The notes beneath the pieces were generated by a model. The model searched no databases and was not told the origin of the DNA. It saw only the letters and a program-made list of their open reading frames with translations. A DNA stretch of 36,770 nt from Myxococcales bacterium (lineage in GTDB: Bacteria; Myxococcota_A; Polyangia; Polyangiales; Ga0077539), in the NCBI GenBank assembly GCA_030652255.1, contig JAUSAZ010000196.1:74875-111644 (forward strand). The letters are read 5' to 3'. Made by a program: the position numbers and the translations under genes. How positions within the stretch are numbered: the stretch's first letter is position 1; each line of letters starts with the position of its first letter. Positions 27,080 to 36,770 of this stretch are shown piece after piece.

Positions 27080-28705
27080 ATGGCGAGTCCTGAAGATGAG
27101 TTGCCGCGTCCGCAGGGCGCGCGGGAGAGCGAGTTCTTCGTGCCGGGCGGGCGTCCCAGCGCGCCGCCCGGTGAGCGCACGAGCGCGCCGCCCGGTGAGC
27201 GGCCGAGCTCGCCCGACGTGGGCCGCGGTCGCGACTACGAGACCCTCGAGGGGGCGAGCGGGCGCGAGGTGTTCTTCCGCCCGCGGCGCTACAGCCCGAA
27301 GGACTTCGAGGGCATCGACCCCGTCATCGAGGTGACCCAGGCCGGGCAGACGCACGCGTGCGAGCTGCGCGACGTGTCGCAGAACGGGGTGGCCTTCGTG
27401 TGGCCGGTGGCCGCGCACGTCACCGTCGGCGACGGCATCGAGCGCCTCGCGGTGAGCTTCGACCAGCACACGGTGTACAGCGGCGCGGCGCAGGTGACGA
27501 CGGTGCGCGAGCTCGACGGGCGCGTGGTGGTGGGCGCGTCCTTCAGCGAGTCGCTGATGAACATCGACGACGTACTGCACCTGCGCGACGTGCGGCTGTG
27601 GAGCGAGGGCGAGGCGCAGCAGCTGCTGGCGACCGCGCGTCCGTGGTTCGTCGACGGGCACGAGCGCTTCAAGTCCCTGGTGGCCGAGCTGCGGCTCTTC
27701 TTCGAGGACGCCGACGCGCGGCTCACGGCGCTGGAGGCCCGGCTGCCGCAGCACCTGCTCAGCGGCGAGATGCACACCGCGGCGCGCAACGCCCTCATCG
27801 ACCAGCTCAAGCGGGACTTCGTGCCGGAGTTCGTGCGGTACTCCGAGGCCATCGACGCGGCCCTGCGCGGCGTGCCGGAGGCCGACCAGGCGCCCCTCAA
27901 GGACTACTCCCTGCGGATGCTCCAGGACTACTTCATGCGCGCGCCGTTCATGTACCGGTGCCGCACCAAGCCCCTGGGCTATCCCGGGGACTACGAGGTG
28001 ATGCGGTACATCTACGAGCGGCAGTTCGAGGGCTCCACGCTCTTCGGCCGCGCGCTGCACCTGTCGGTGGTCTGGACCCGCGGCGCCCACGCGGTGCGGT
28101 GCCGCAAGAACCTGGTGCGGGGTCGGCTCGACGCGATGCTCGACAACCCCACGGTGACAGGGCGGCCCATTCGTATCGCCTCGGTGGCCGCGGGCCCGGC
28201 GCAGGAGGTGTTCGAGCTGCTCGCGGAGCGCGACCGCCCGACGCCGCCGGTGGAGTTCCTGCTCTTCGACCAGGACCCGCTGGCCCTGTCGTACGCGCAG
28301 GGGCGCATGTCGAGGCACATCGCGCGCAACCCGTCGGTGAAGGTGGTCTTCCTCCACGACTCCATCAAGCGGCTGCTGCACGACCCGACGCTGTTCAAGG
28401 GCTTCGGGCCCTTCGACCTGATCTTCTGCGCGGGCCTCTTCGACTACCTGCGCTTCCCCACGGCGGTGAACCTCTGCCGGAACTTCTACGACAACCTCAA
28501 CCCCGGGGGCATGGCGTACGTGGGCAACATGGTCCAGGAGAACCCCTGCAAGTGGTTCCTGGAGCACCACCTGGAGTGGTTCCTGCTGCTGCGCACCCGC
28601 GAGGAGATGCGGGCCTACGCGAGCGCGGCGGCCCCGGAGGCCGAGGTCGCGATCTTCGAGGACGAGACGGGCATCAACCCCTTCGTCACGATGCGCAAGC
28701 CGTGA
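27080..28705 (+). CDS. PilZ domain fused to a PhcB-like SAM methyltransferase (candidate signal synthase)
   Basis: 541 residues from the ATG at 27080 (GAGAG eight bases upstream; a GTG at 27071 is too close to it). Residues 1-60 are low complexity. Residues 61-165 resemble PilZ (c-di-GMP-binding) with D98-V-S100-Q-N-G103, but no exact RxxxR arginine motif precedes it. Residues 185-300 are helical. Residues 290-541 are a methyltransferase-like domain: MYRCRTKPLGYPGDYEVMRYIYE, IRIASVAAGPAQEVFELL (SAM motif I), LLFDQDPLAL (D397), FDLIFCAGLFDYL and GGMAYVGNM. The YPGDYE and AAGPAQEV elements recall PhcB, which makes 3-OH-PAME-type quorum signals in Ralstonia. The following sensor-kinase gene overlaps by 4 bases (GTGA), as expected for a signal-synthase/receptor pair. 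Confidence 0.75.
   Translation: MASPEDELPRPQGARESEFFVPGGRPSAPPGERTSAPPGERPSSPDVGRGRDYETLEGASGREVFFRPRRYSPKDFEGIDPVIEVTQAGQTHACELRDVSQNGVAFVWPVAAHVTVGDGIERLAVSFDQHTVYSGAAQVTTVRELDGRVVVGASFSESLMNIDDVLHLRDVRLWSEGEAQQLLATARPWFVDGHERFKSLVAELRLFFEDADARLTALEARLPQHLLSGEMHTAARNALIDQLKRDFVPEFVRYSEAIDAALRGVPEADQAPLKDYSLRMLQDYFMRAPFMYRCRTKPLGYPGDYEVMRYIYERQFEGSTLFGRALHLSVVWTRGAHAVRCRKNLVRGRLDAMLDNPTVTGRPIRIASVAAGPAQEVFELLAERDRPTPPVEFLLFDQDPLALSYAQGRMSRHIARNPSVKVVFLHDSIKRLLHDPTLFKGFGPFDLIFCAGLFDYLRFPTAVNLCRNFYDNLNPGGMAYVGNMVQENPCKWFLEHHLEWFLLLRTREEMRAYASAAAPEAEVAIFEDETGINPFVTMRKP
27158..27201 (+). repeat. Tandem 24-base repeat inside the PilZ-methyltransferase gene
   Basis: A 20-base identical core occurs twice, at 27158-27177 and 27182-27201 (period 24). 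It encodes two SAPPGER units in the disordered N-terminus. Being in frame and unequal-crossing prone, it could vary in copy number among strains. Confidence 0.6.
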
Positions 28706-31431
28706 ACAGCGAGGGGGTGGACGCGGCCATCGAGGCCGAGTGGAGCCGCTGGCTGCTCGACCGCAACCGGCGCGCGGCGCGCACCGTGCTGCTGCTCGTG
28801 GGCTTCTTCTACCCCCTCTTCGGCGTGCTCGACTACATGGTCGCGCGCCCGCACCTCCACATCCTCTACCCCAGCCGCGCGCTGGTCACGCTCATCACCA
28901 TCGCGATGTTCGTGGCCACCCGGCGCCCCATCTTCGAGCGCCACGCGGCGCGCCTCACGCAGGCCTACATGCTCAGCGTCGGCGCGGGCATCGGGGTCAT
29001 GGTCTTCGTCCTCGGCGGGTACAGCTCGGTCTACTACGCCGGGCTCAACCTCGTGATGATCACCGCGGGCCTGCTGTTCATGTGGCCCGCCCGCATCGCG
29101 GTGCCCTTCCACGTCGCCATCGTGATGATGTTCCTGGTGCCCAACGCCTTCATCGCGAGCGCCGCGCAGGTGAGCGCCGCGGTCACCAACATGTTCTTCC
29201 TCGTGACCACCGCGACGGTGGTCAGCGCCGCGCAGGTGTTCGCCTTCCGCGGCGCCTACGAGCAGGTGGTCAACCAGATCAAGCTGGAGGCCGCGACCGC
29301 CAGCCTCGCCCGCGCCCACGACGAGCTGAAGCGCCTCGACCGCTTCAAGTCGCACTTCTTCGCCAACATCACCCACGAGCTGAAGACCCCGCTCGCGATG
29401 ATCCTGTCGCCCGTCGAGCTGATGATCGACGGCGACATGGGCACCTTCACCGAGGCCCAGCGCGCCACCCTCCGGACGGTGTTTCGCAACGGGGTGAAGC
29501 TGCTGCGGCTCATCGAAGACCTGCTCGACCTCTCGCGCCTCGAGGAGTCGCGACTGCGGCTGCGCGTCGACGAGCACGACCTCGTGGCCTTCCTGCGCTC
29601 CCTCGTCGCCCAGGTGCTCGCGCTCACCCAGCGCAAGAACATCGAGGTCACCTTCGAGTCCGACGCGGAGACCGTGCCCACCTGGTGCGACCTCGACCGG
29701 CTGGAGCGCGTCTTCATCAACGTGCTCTCCAACGCCGCGAAGTTCACGCCCGCCGGCGGGCACATCACCGTGCGGGTCGCCCACGACGACGAGCACGCGG
29801 TGGTGACCGTGCAGGACGACGGCCCGGGCTTCGACCCCGCCATGGCCGAGCGGCTCTTCGAGCGCTTCTTCCAGGTCGAGATGGCCGGGTCGCGGCGCTA
29901 CGGCGGCGCGGGCATCGGCCTCGCGCTCGCGCGGGAGCTGGTGCTGCTCCACGGCGGCGAGATCCGCGCCTCGAGCGAGCCCGGGGCGGGCGCGCTGTTC
30001 ACCGTCCGGCTGCCGCGCGACCGGGAGCACTTCCGCGACGACGCGCTCGACCGGCGGGCCGGTATGCGGGACCTCCCGGAGGGCAAGCGGGACGGCGACC
30101 GCAGCGTGCAGGACTGGGTGGTGCAGGTCGCGGCGCGGCCGGAGTTCCGGCTGCTCGACGTGGCCGAGGTGACCGAGCGGCGGGTGGTCGAGCGCGACCC
30201 GGGCGAGCGCGCCCACGCCCGCACGGTGCTGGTCATCGAGGACACCCCGGACGTCATCCGGCTGCTCCACGCGGTGCTGCGGCAGCACTTCCGGGTGCTC
30301 GCCACCACGCACGCGCTCCAGGGCCTGGAGATCGCGCAGCGCGAGCTCCCGGACCTCGTGATCACCGACCTGATGATGCCCGACATCGACGGGCTGGAGT
30401 TCATCCGGCGCTTCCGCGCCGATCCGCGCTTCAAGCACACGCCGGTGCTGATGCTCACCGCGCGGGGCGACCTCGAGGACCGACTGAAGGGCATCGAGAC
30501 CGGCGCCTCGGCGTACATGACCAAGCCCTTCGCGCCGCGCGAGCTGCTCTCCACGGTGCGCTCGCTGCTGCAGCTCCAGGACGCCACGGCGGACATGGTG
30601 CTCACCCAGCAGATGGACTCCCTCGAGGTCGTCGCCGGGGGCATGGCCCACGAGATCAACAACCCGCTGAACTACATCTCCAACGCCCTCGCCCGCATCG
30701 AGTCCGACGTGAAGGAGATCGACCGGCTGGCGCGCGAGGCCGCCCCCGAGGCGACCGCGAAGCTGGAGAAGATCGAGAAGCTCAGGGTGCGGGCCGAGCG
30801 GATGTTCCAGACGGCGCGCTCGGGGGTCGGGCGCATCCGGGAGACCGTGGACGTGATGCGCAGGTACAGCCGCGAGGGGTACTCCCGGGTGACCCGCGCG
30901 CACGACGTCTTCGAGGCGGTGCGCGACGTGGTGCGGGTGGTGGTGCCGGCCATCGGCCGGGAGGTCGTGGTCGAGACGAAGTTCCAGGGCGACGGCGTCG
31001 CGGAGTGCGTGCCCGAGGAGCTGCACCAGGTGTTCGCCAACCTCATCCAGAACGCCATCGAGGCGGTCGAGGACCACACCGGGCGGGTCACCATCGAGGG
31101 CGAGGGCTCCGGCGACTTCGTGACCCTGACGGTGCGCGACAACGGCCACGGGATCCCGAAGGAAGACCTCGCGCGGGTGTTCACCCCCTTCTTCACGAAG
31201 AAGCCCGCGGGCAAGGGCATGGGCATGGGCCTCACCATCACCTGGCGGGTGCTGCACTCCCTCGGCGGCACCATCGCCGTGCGCAGCGACGAGGGCGCCG
31301 GCACGGAGTTCGTGGTGCGCATCCCGCGGTCGCAGGCCATCGGGCGCGACACCGACCGGCCCGGTCCGCTCCTGTCGGGCACGCTCCCGCCGCCGGCTCC
31401 GATGTCCGGCGTGGCGGCCCTCAGCGCCTGA
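28702..31431 (+). CDS. Six-helix sensor kinase fused to a receiver and a second histidine kinase (PhcS-PhcR-like)
   Basis: 909 residues from a GTG in GTGA overlap with the methyltransferase gene. Residues 28-182 form six membrane helices with GGYSSVYYAGLNL. Residues 185-215 are a linker coil. First kinase: H225 (FFANITHELKTPL), N-box FINVLSNAAKF (340-347), DDGPGF and GGAGIGLALA. Receiver 507-625: acidic E513/D514, phosphoacceptor D556 (LVITDLMMPDIDG), T587 and K608 (TKPF). Second kinase: H650 (GGMAHEINNPLNYI), N-box FANLIQNAIEAV (778-789), DNGHGIP and GMGMGL. A multi-helix, periplasm-free sensor matches kinases that sense lipophilic signals (PhcS, CqsS, LqsS). REC followed by a kinase is the unusual PhcR architecture. 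No DNA-binding output is present, so another regulator must act downstream. Confidence 0.85.
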   Translation: MNSEGVDAAIEAEWSRWLLDRNRRAARTVLLLVGFFYPLFGVLDYMVARPHLHILYPSRALVTLITIAMFVATRRPIFERHAARLTQAYMLSVGAGIGVMVFVLGGYSSVYYAGLNLVMITAGLLFMWPARIAVPFHVAIVMMFLVPNAFIASAAQVSAAVTNMFFLVTTATVVSAAQVFAFRGAYEQVVNQIKLEAATASLARAHDELKRLDRFKSHFFANITHELKTPLAMILSPVELMIDGDMGTFTEAQRATLRTVFRNGVKLLRLIEDLLDLSRLEESRLRLRVDEHDLVAFLRSLVAQVLALTQRKNIEVTFESDAETVPTWCDLDRLERVFINVLSNAAKFTPAGGHITVRVAHDDEHAVVTVQDDGPGFDPAMAERLFERFFQVEMAGSRRYGGAGIGLALARELVLLHGGEIRASSEPGAGALFTVRLPRDREHFRDDALDRRAGMRDLPEGKRDGDRSVQDWVVQVAARPEFRLLDVAEVTERRVVERDPGERAHARTVLVIEDTPDVIRLLHAVLRQHFRVLATTHALQGLEIAQRELPDLVITDLMMPDIDGLEFIRRFRADPRFKHTPVLMLTARGDLEDRLKGIETGASAYMTKPFAPRELLSTVRSLLQLQDATADMVLTQQMDSLEVVAGGMAHEINNPLNYISNALARIESDVKEIDRLAREAAPEATAKLEKIEKLRVRAERMFQTARSGVGRIRETVDVMRRYSREGYSRVTRAHDVFEAVRDVVRVVVPAIGREVVVETKFQGDGVAECVPEELHQVFANLIQNAIEAVEDHTGRVTIEGEGSGDFVTLTVRDNGHGIPKEDLARVFTPFFTKKPAGKGMGMGLTITWRVLHSLGGTIAVRSDEGAGTEFVVRIPRSQAIGRDTDRPGPLLSGTLPPPAPMSGVAALSA

Positions 31432-31445
31432 GCGGCGCGCCAGCG

Positions 31446-32579
31446 TCAGAGCACGACGAGGTCGTCGCGGTGGATCGCCTCGTCGCCGTGCGGCGCCCCG
31501 AGGAGGTCGCCCACCTCGCGGGAGTTGCGCCCGCGGATGACGTTCATCTCGGCGCTGGAGAAGGCCGAGAGGCCGCGCGCGAAGGGGGCGTCGTCGCCGG
31601 TGACGAGGTCCACGGGATCGCCGCGGCGGAAGGTGCCGCGCACCGCGACGACGCCCGACGGGAGCAGCGAGCGGCCGCCCTCGAGCACGGCCTTGCGGGC
31701 GCCCTCGTCGACCACGAGCGAGCCCCGGCCGCGCAGGGTGTGGGCGATCCAGTGGGCCCGCGCCGACACCCGCGCCGCGCCCGGGAGAAACACCGTGCCC
31801 ACGTCGTCGCCGCGCATCAGCGCCGCGAGCACCCCGGGCATCCGGCCCGGCGCGATGACCGCCGTGGCGCCCGCCGCCGTTGCCGCCCGCGCGGCCTTGA
31901 GCTTGGTGACCATCCCCCCCTTGCCGCCACCCGAGACGTCGGTGCGCACGAAGCGGTCGACGCTGCGGTCATCGCCCGCCACCACCGTGACCCGGCGCTC
32001 GCCGTCGAGCAGCCCCGGGGCGACGGAGAGCATCACCAGGAGCTCTGCGCCCAGGAGGTTGGCCACCTGGGCGGAGAGCGAGTCGTTGTCGCCGAAGGCG
32101 ATCTCCTCGACGCTGACGGTGTCGTTCTCGTTGATGACGGGGATGGCGCCGCGGACGAGCAGCGCGTCGAGCGCGCCGCGGGCGTTGAGGTAGCGACCGC
32201 GCTCGGCGAAGTCGGAGTGGGTGAGCAGCACCTGGGCGGCCACCCGCTGCCGGCGCGCGAAGACCTCGGACCACAGCCGGATGAGCTGCCCCTGCCCCGC
32301 GGCGGCGCAGGCCTGGAGCTGGTCCATGCGGCGCGGGCGCGCGGTGAACCCGAGGGCCTCGACGCCGAGGGCGATGGCGCCGGACGACACGAGGGCCACG
32401 CGCCGGCCGGGGGACTCCGCGAGGTCGACGAGCTCGTTGGCGAGGGACTCCAGCACCGCGCGGTCGATGGCGCCGCGCGGGTCGGTGAGCACCCCGGTGC
32501 CGATCTTCACCACGACGGTGCGGGCGCGGCGCAGCGGGGTCAGTCGATCGAGGGAAGGCGCGAGGTCGACGGTGGCCAT
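31446..32579 (-). CDS. proB: Glutamate 5-kinase (proline biosynthesis)
   Basis: 377 residues (E. coli 367). Phosphorylates glutamate to gamma-glutamyl phosphate, the first committed step of proline synthesis. Amino-acid kinase domain 18-265: VVVKIGTGVLTD (K25 ATP phosphate binding), VALVSSGAIALG, GAIPVINENDTVS, FGDNDSLSAQVANLLGA and SGGGKGGMVTKLKAA. The C-terminal PUA domain (about 285-370) has GSLVVDEGARKAVLEGGRSLLPSGV. Full-length and intact; proline feedback normally acts here. The start at 32579 matches family length. It is convergent with the sensor-kinase gene (14-base gap) and is not adjacent to proA. Confidence 0.96.
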   Translation of the reverse strand: MATVDLAPSLDRLTPLRRARTVVVKIGTGVLTDPRGAIDRAVLESLANELVDLAESPGRRVALVSSGAIALGVEALGFTARPRRMDQLQACAAAGQGQLIRLWSEVFARRQRVAAQVLLTHSDFAERGRYLNARGALDALLVRGAIPVINENDTVSVEEIAFGDNDSLSAQVANLLGAELLVMLSVAPGLLDGERRVTVVAGDDRSVDRFVRTDVSGGGKGGMVTKLKAARAATAAGATAVIAPGRMPGVLAALMRGDDVGTVFLPGAARVSARAHWIAHTLRGRGSLVVDEGARKAVLEGGRSLLPSGVVAVRGTFRRGDPVDLVTGDDAPFARGLSAFSSAEMNVIRGRNSREVGDLLGAPHGDEAIHRDDLVVL

Positions 32580-32718
32580 GGGCGATGCGCGCCGGGGTAC
32601 CAGATCGCGACCGCGCGAACCAGCGGGCGTGGCACTCCGCCACAGCGTCGCAGGTCTGCTCGTCGGGCCAGTACCCACCCCGGGGCGCCCACGCCCGCAC
32701 GCCCGCGGCCCGATGGGT

Positions 32719-32787
32719 GGTGCCCTCCGGTGGCACCCGTGCTGCAACGAAAGGGTGCGGGTCCCCTTCTGGATGCCCAGCACGGAG
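32719..32787 (+). promoter_or_regulatory. Structured 5' leader with ribosome-site sequestration before the DUF2892::SRPBCC gene
   Basis: Hairpin A is GGTGCC (32719-32724) with GGCACC (32732-32737). An alternative pairs GCACCC (32733-32738) with GGGTGC (32753-32758). A longer stem pairs CCGTGCTG (32737-32744) with CAGCACGG (32778-32785); its last two bases are the first half of the Shine-Dalgarno GGAG (32784-32787) of the gene starting at 32796. An inner AAGGG/CCCTT stem lies at 32751-32768. The alternatives are mutually exclusive, as in a cis-regulatory leader. The remainder of 32580-32795 holds no supported gene; it must contain the proB promoter. Confidence 0.4.
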
Positions 32788-32795
32788 TCGATCGG

Positions 32796-33584
32796 ATGAG
32801 CACAGCAACCCACCTCGCGAGCCCCGCCGGGACCTCCGCGCCCGGTCCCCTTCTCGGGCGCCTCAACGTCGGCCGGCGCGAGCGCTTCGTCTCCGCCTCC
32901 GCGGGCCTCGCGCTCGTGGCCTTCGCCTTGAAGCGCGGCGGGATCCCAGGGGCGGTCGGCGCGCTCGCCGGGGGTGTGCTGCTCTACCGCGGGCTCTCGG
33001 GTCACTGCCCCCTGCACTCGGCGCTCGGCCGCAGCACGGCCTCACGCCGCGAGCTCGGCATGAGCCGCATGGAGCGCGGCGCCTCCGCCAGCGTCGCCCT
33101 CGACCGGGGCATCCGCGTCGATCAGCGGGTGGTGATCCTCCGGCCGCAGCAGGAGGTCTATGCGTTCTTCCGCGACCTCCACAACCTCCCGCGGGTGATG
33201 AGCCACGTCGAGAAGGTGGTGGTCTCGAGCTCGGCGCTCTCGCACTGGACCGTCCGGGGCCCGGCGGGCGTGCGCCTGCGCTGGGACGCGGAGATCATCA
33301 ACGAGCGGCTCGGCGAGCTCATCGCGTGGCGCAGCCGGGACGGCGCGGACGTGCGCAACGCGGGCTCGGTGCGCTTCGCCCCCGCCGAAGGGGGCGGCAC
33401 CGAGGTGCGGGTGCAGCTGCGCTACGACCCGCCCGCGGGCGCCGTGGGCGCGGCCGTGGCGAAGGTGCTGGGCGAGTCGCCCGACCAGCAGATGAAGGCC
33501 GACCTCCAGCGCCTCAAGGGCGAGCTCGAGTACTTCGCGACCGACGCCGTCGACCACGTCAACGCCGCGCCGCACGAGCGCTGA
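32796..33584 (+). CDS. DUF2892 membrane segment fused to an SRPBCC (polyketide cyclase/START-like) domain
   Basis: 262 residues; GGAG eight bases before the ATG supports the start. Residues 26-80 match the inner-membrane DUF2892/YgaP tail type: RRERFVSASAGLALVAFALKR, then GAVGALAGGVLLYRGLSGHCPLHSALG, giving two helices and the GHCPLH cysteine. Residues 108-245 form an SRPBCC fold of the COQ10/cyclase-dehydrase type: VVILRPQQEVYAFFRDLHNLPRVMSHVEKVV, RWDAEIINERLGELIAWRS and GGTEVRVQLRYDPPAG. SRPBCC domains bind hydrophobic ligands; the fused helices should hold it at the inner face of the membrane. The ligand is unknown. Known elsewhere as a membrane-associated stress protein type, without defined activity. 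Confidence 0.8.
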   Translation: MSTATHLASPAGTSAPGPLLGRLNVGRRERFVSASAGLALVAFALKRGGIPGAVGALAGGVLLYRGLSGHCPLHSALGRSTASRRELGMSRMERGASASVALDRGIRVDQRVVILRPQQEVYAFFRDLHNLPRVMSHVEKVVVSSSALSHWTVRGPAGVRLRWDAEIINERLGELIAWRSRDGADVRNAGSVRFAPAEGGGTEVRVQLRYDPPAGAVGAAVAKVLGESPDQQMKADLQRLKGELEYFATDAVDHVNAAPHER

Positions 33585-33636
33585 TCGCCCGAGCGGGGGA
33601 TACACCGCGCGGCCCGATTGCGCCCGCCTCGCGACG

Positions 33637-36618
<2,982 letters not shown>

Positions 36619-36651
36619 AGGGGGCGCTCATACTCATTTGATCCCAACCTT

Positions 36652-36665
36652 GCCGCTTTGGCGGC
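36652..36665. other. Small hairpin downstream of the SNF2 gene
   Basis: GCCGC (36652-36656), TTTG loop, GCGGC (36661-36665), 33 bases after the SNF2 stop. It could be the end of that transcript but lacks a T-tract. Confidence 0.3.
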
Positions 36666-36698
36666 CACCCGTCGGTGAGACACGCCGCGCGTTTGACG

Positions 36699-36728
36699 CT
36701 GGGGTTCGCGCGTTGGCGCTCACCCCAG
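36699..36728. other. Two-tier perfect hairpin in the end region
   Basis: Outer stem CTGGGGT (36699-36705) with ACCCCAG (36722-36728); a symmetrical TC/TC internal loop; inner stem GCGC (36708-36711) with GCGC (36716-36719); tetraloop GTTG. All 11 pairs are Watson-Crick. It is too long for a simple GC-chance stem and looks like a structured RNA end or a dyad protein site. Confidence 0.45.
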
Positions 36729-36744
36729 GCTATCGCACGAGGGC

Positions 36745-36768
36745 GCCCCCGCAGTCGCGGGGGCTTTC
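36745..36768 (+). terminator. Rho-independent terminator near the window end
   Basis: GCCCCCGC (36745-36752) pairs with GCGGGGGC (36757-36764) around an AGTC loop and is followed by TTTC. An 8-bp GC stem with a short T-run on the plus strand fits an intrinsic terminator for transcripts coming from SNF2. The stretch 36619-36770 otherwise holds no gene. Confidence 0.55.
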
Positions 36769-36770
36769 GA

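Noticed and set aside
28615..31257. 880-residue minus-strand open frame
   Set aside because: Antisense of the sensor kinase gene; no recognisable domain.
32580..32808. Minus-strand frame with YWPDEQTCDAVAECHARWF upstream of proB
   Set aside because: The stretch looks protein-like, but it has no ribosome site or family match and continues out of frame through proB; I could not support a gene.

Overview
The window is a very GC-rich (roughly 70%), tightly packed bacterial chromosome segment. The gene content points to a myxobacterium-type organism (Myxococcota, Polyangiales-like). Supporting signs are lipoproteins with Asp/Gly/Pro-rich linkers and RCC1, PSI or WGS..DVWAVG repeats, a PilZ fusion, a hybrid histidine kinase, many GTG starts and many 4-bp ATGA/GTGA gene overlaps. 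This placement is inferred from gene style, not from a marker gene. I saw no rRNA, tRNA, CRISPR array, insertion sequence or phage gene.

Layout. 1-495: N-terminal part of an exported M16 zinc peptidase. 763-1032: KGG-repeat stress protein. 1093-3239: queG behind a gene for a degenerate histidine-kinase-like ATPase protein. 3337-5483: NicO-type Ni/Co exporter and a SAM methyltransferase. 5565-8076: PSI-repeat lipoprotein and VWA lipoprotein. 8077-10349: proA followed by an EEP-family nuclease or phosphatase. 10404-11108: GNAT acetyltransferase. 11109-11844: two small exported or anchored proteins of unknown function.

11935-16564 is a complete arsenic resistance operon, read on the minus strand as arsR-arsD-arsA-(arsC::VOC fusion)-acr3, with a recognisable promoter and operator. 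Upstream on the same strand, 16606-22787 is a second operon: triheme cytochrome::YeeE fusion, second YeeE-type half, pyruvate:ferredoxin oxidoreductase (nifJ) and a dihydroorotate-dehydrogenase-like flavoprotein. Divergent from it, 22847-24329 encodes a small membrane protein, a rhodanese lipoprotein and a membrane di-iron (sterol desaturase family) protein. A perfect 12-bp palindrome lies between the two divergent operons. Together they look like a sulfane-sulfur or thiosulfate uptake and redox module.

24267-26444 encodes a large RCC1/WGS-repeat lipoprotein. 26544-27020 is rnhA. 27080-31431 is the most striking pair: a PilZ-methyltransferase resembling PhcB (the enzyme that makes the 3-OH-PAME-type signal), overlapping by 4 bp a 909-residue protein with a six-helix sensor kinase followed by a receiver domain and a second kinase. 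That is the order expected if PhcS and PhcR were fused. I read it as a candidate fatty-acid-ester quorum-sensing system with a c-di-GMP-type module attached. The window ends with proB, a DUF2892::SRPBCC protein with a structured leader, a SWIM-SNF2 helicase, and a terminal stretch holding hairpins and a strong terminator.
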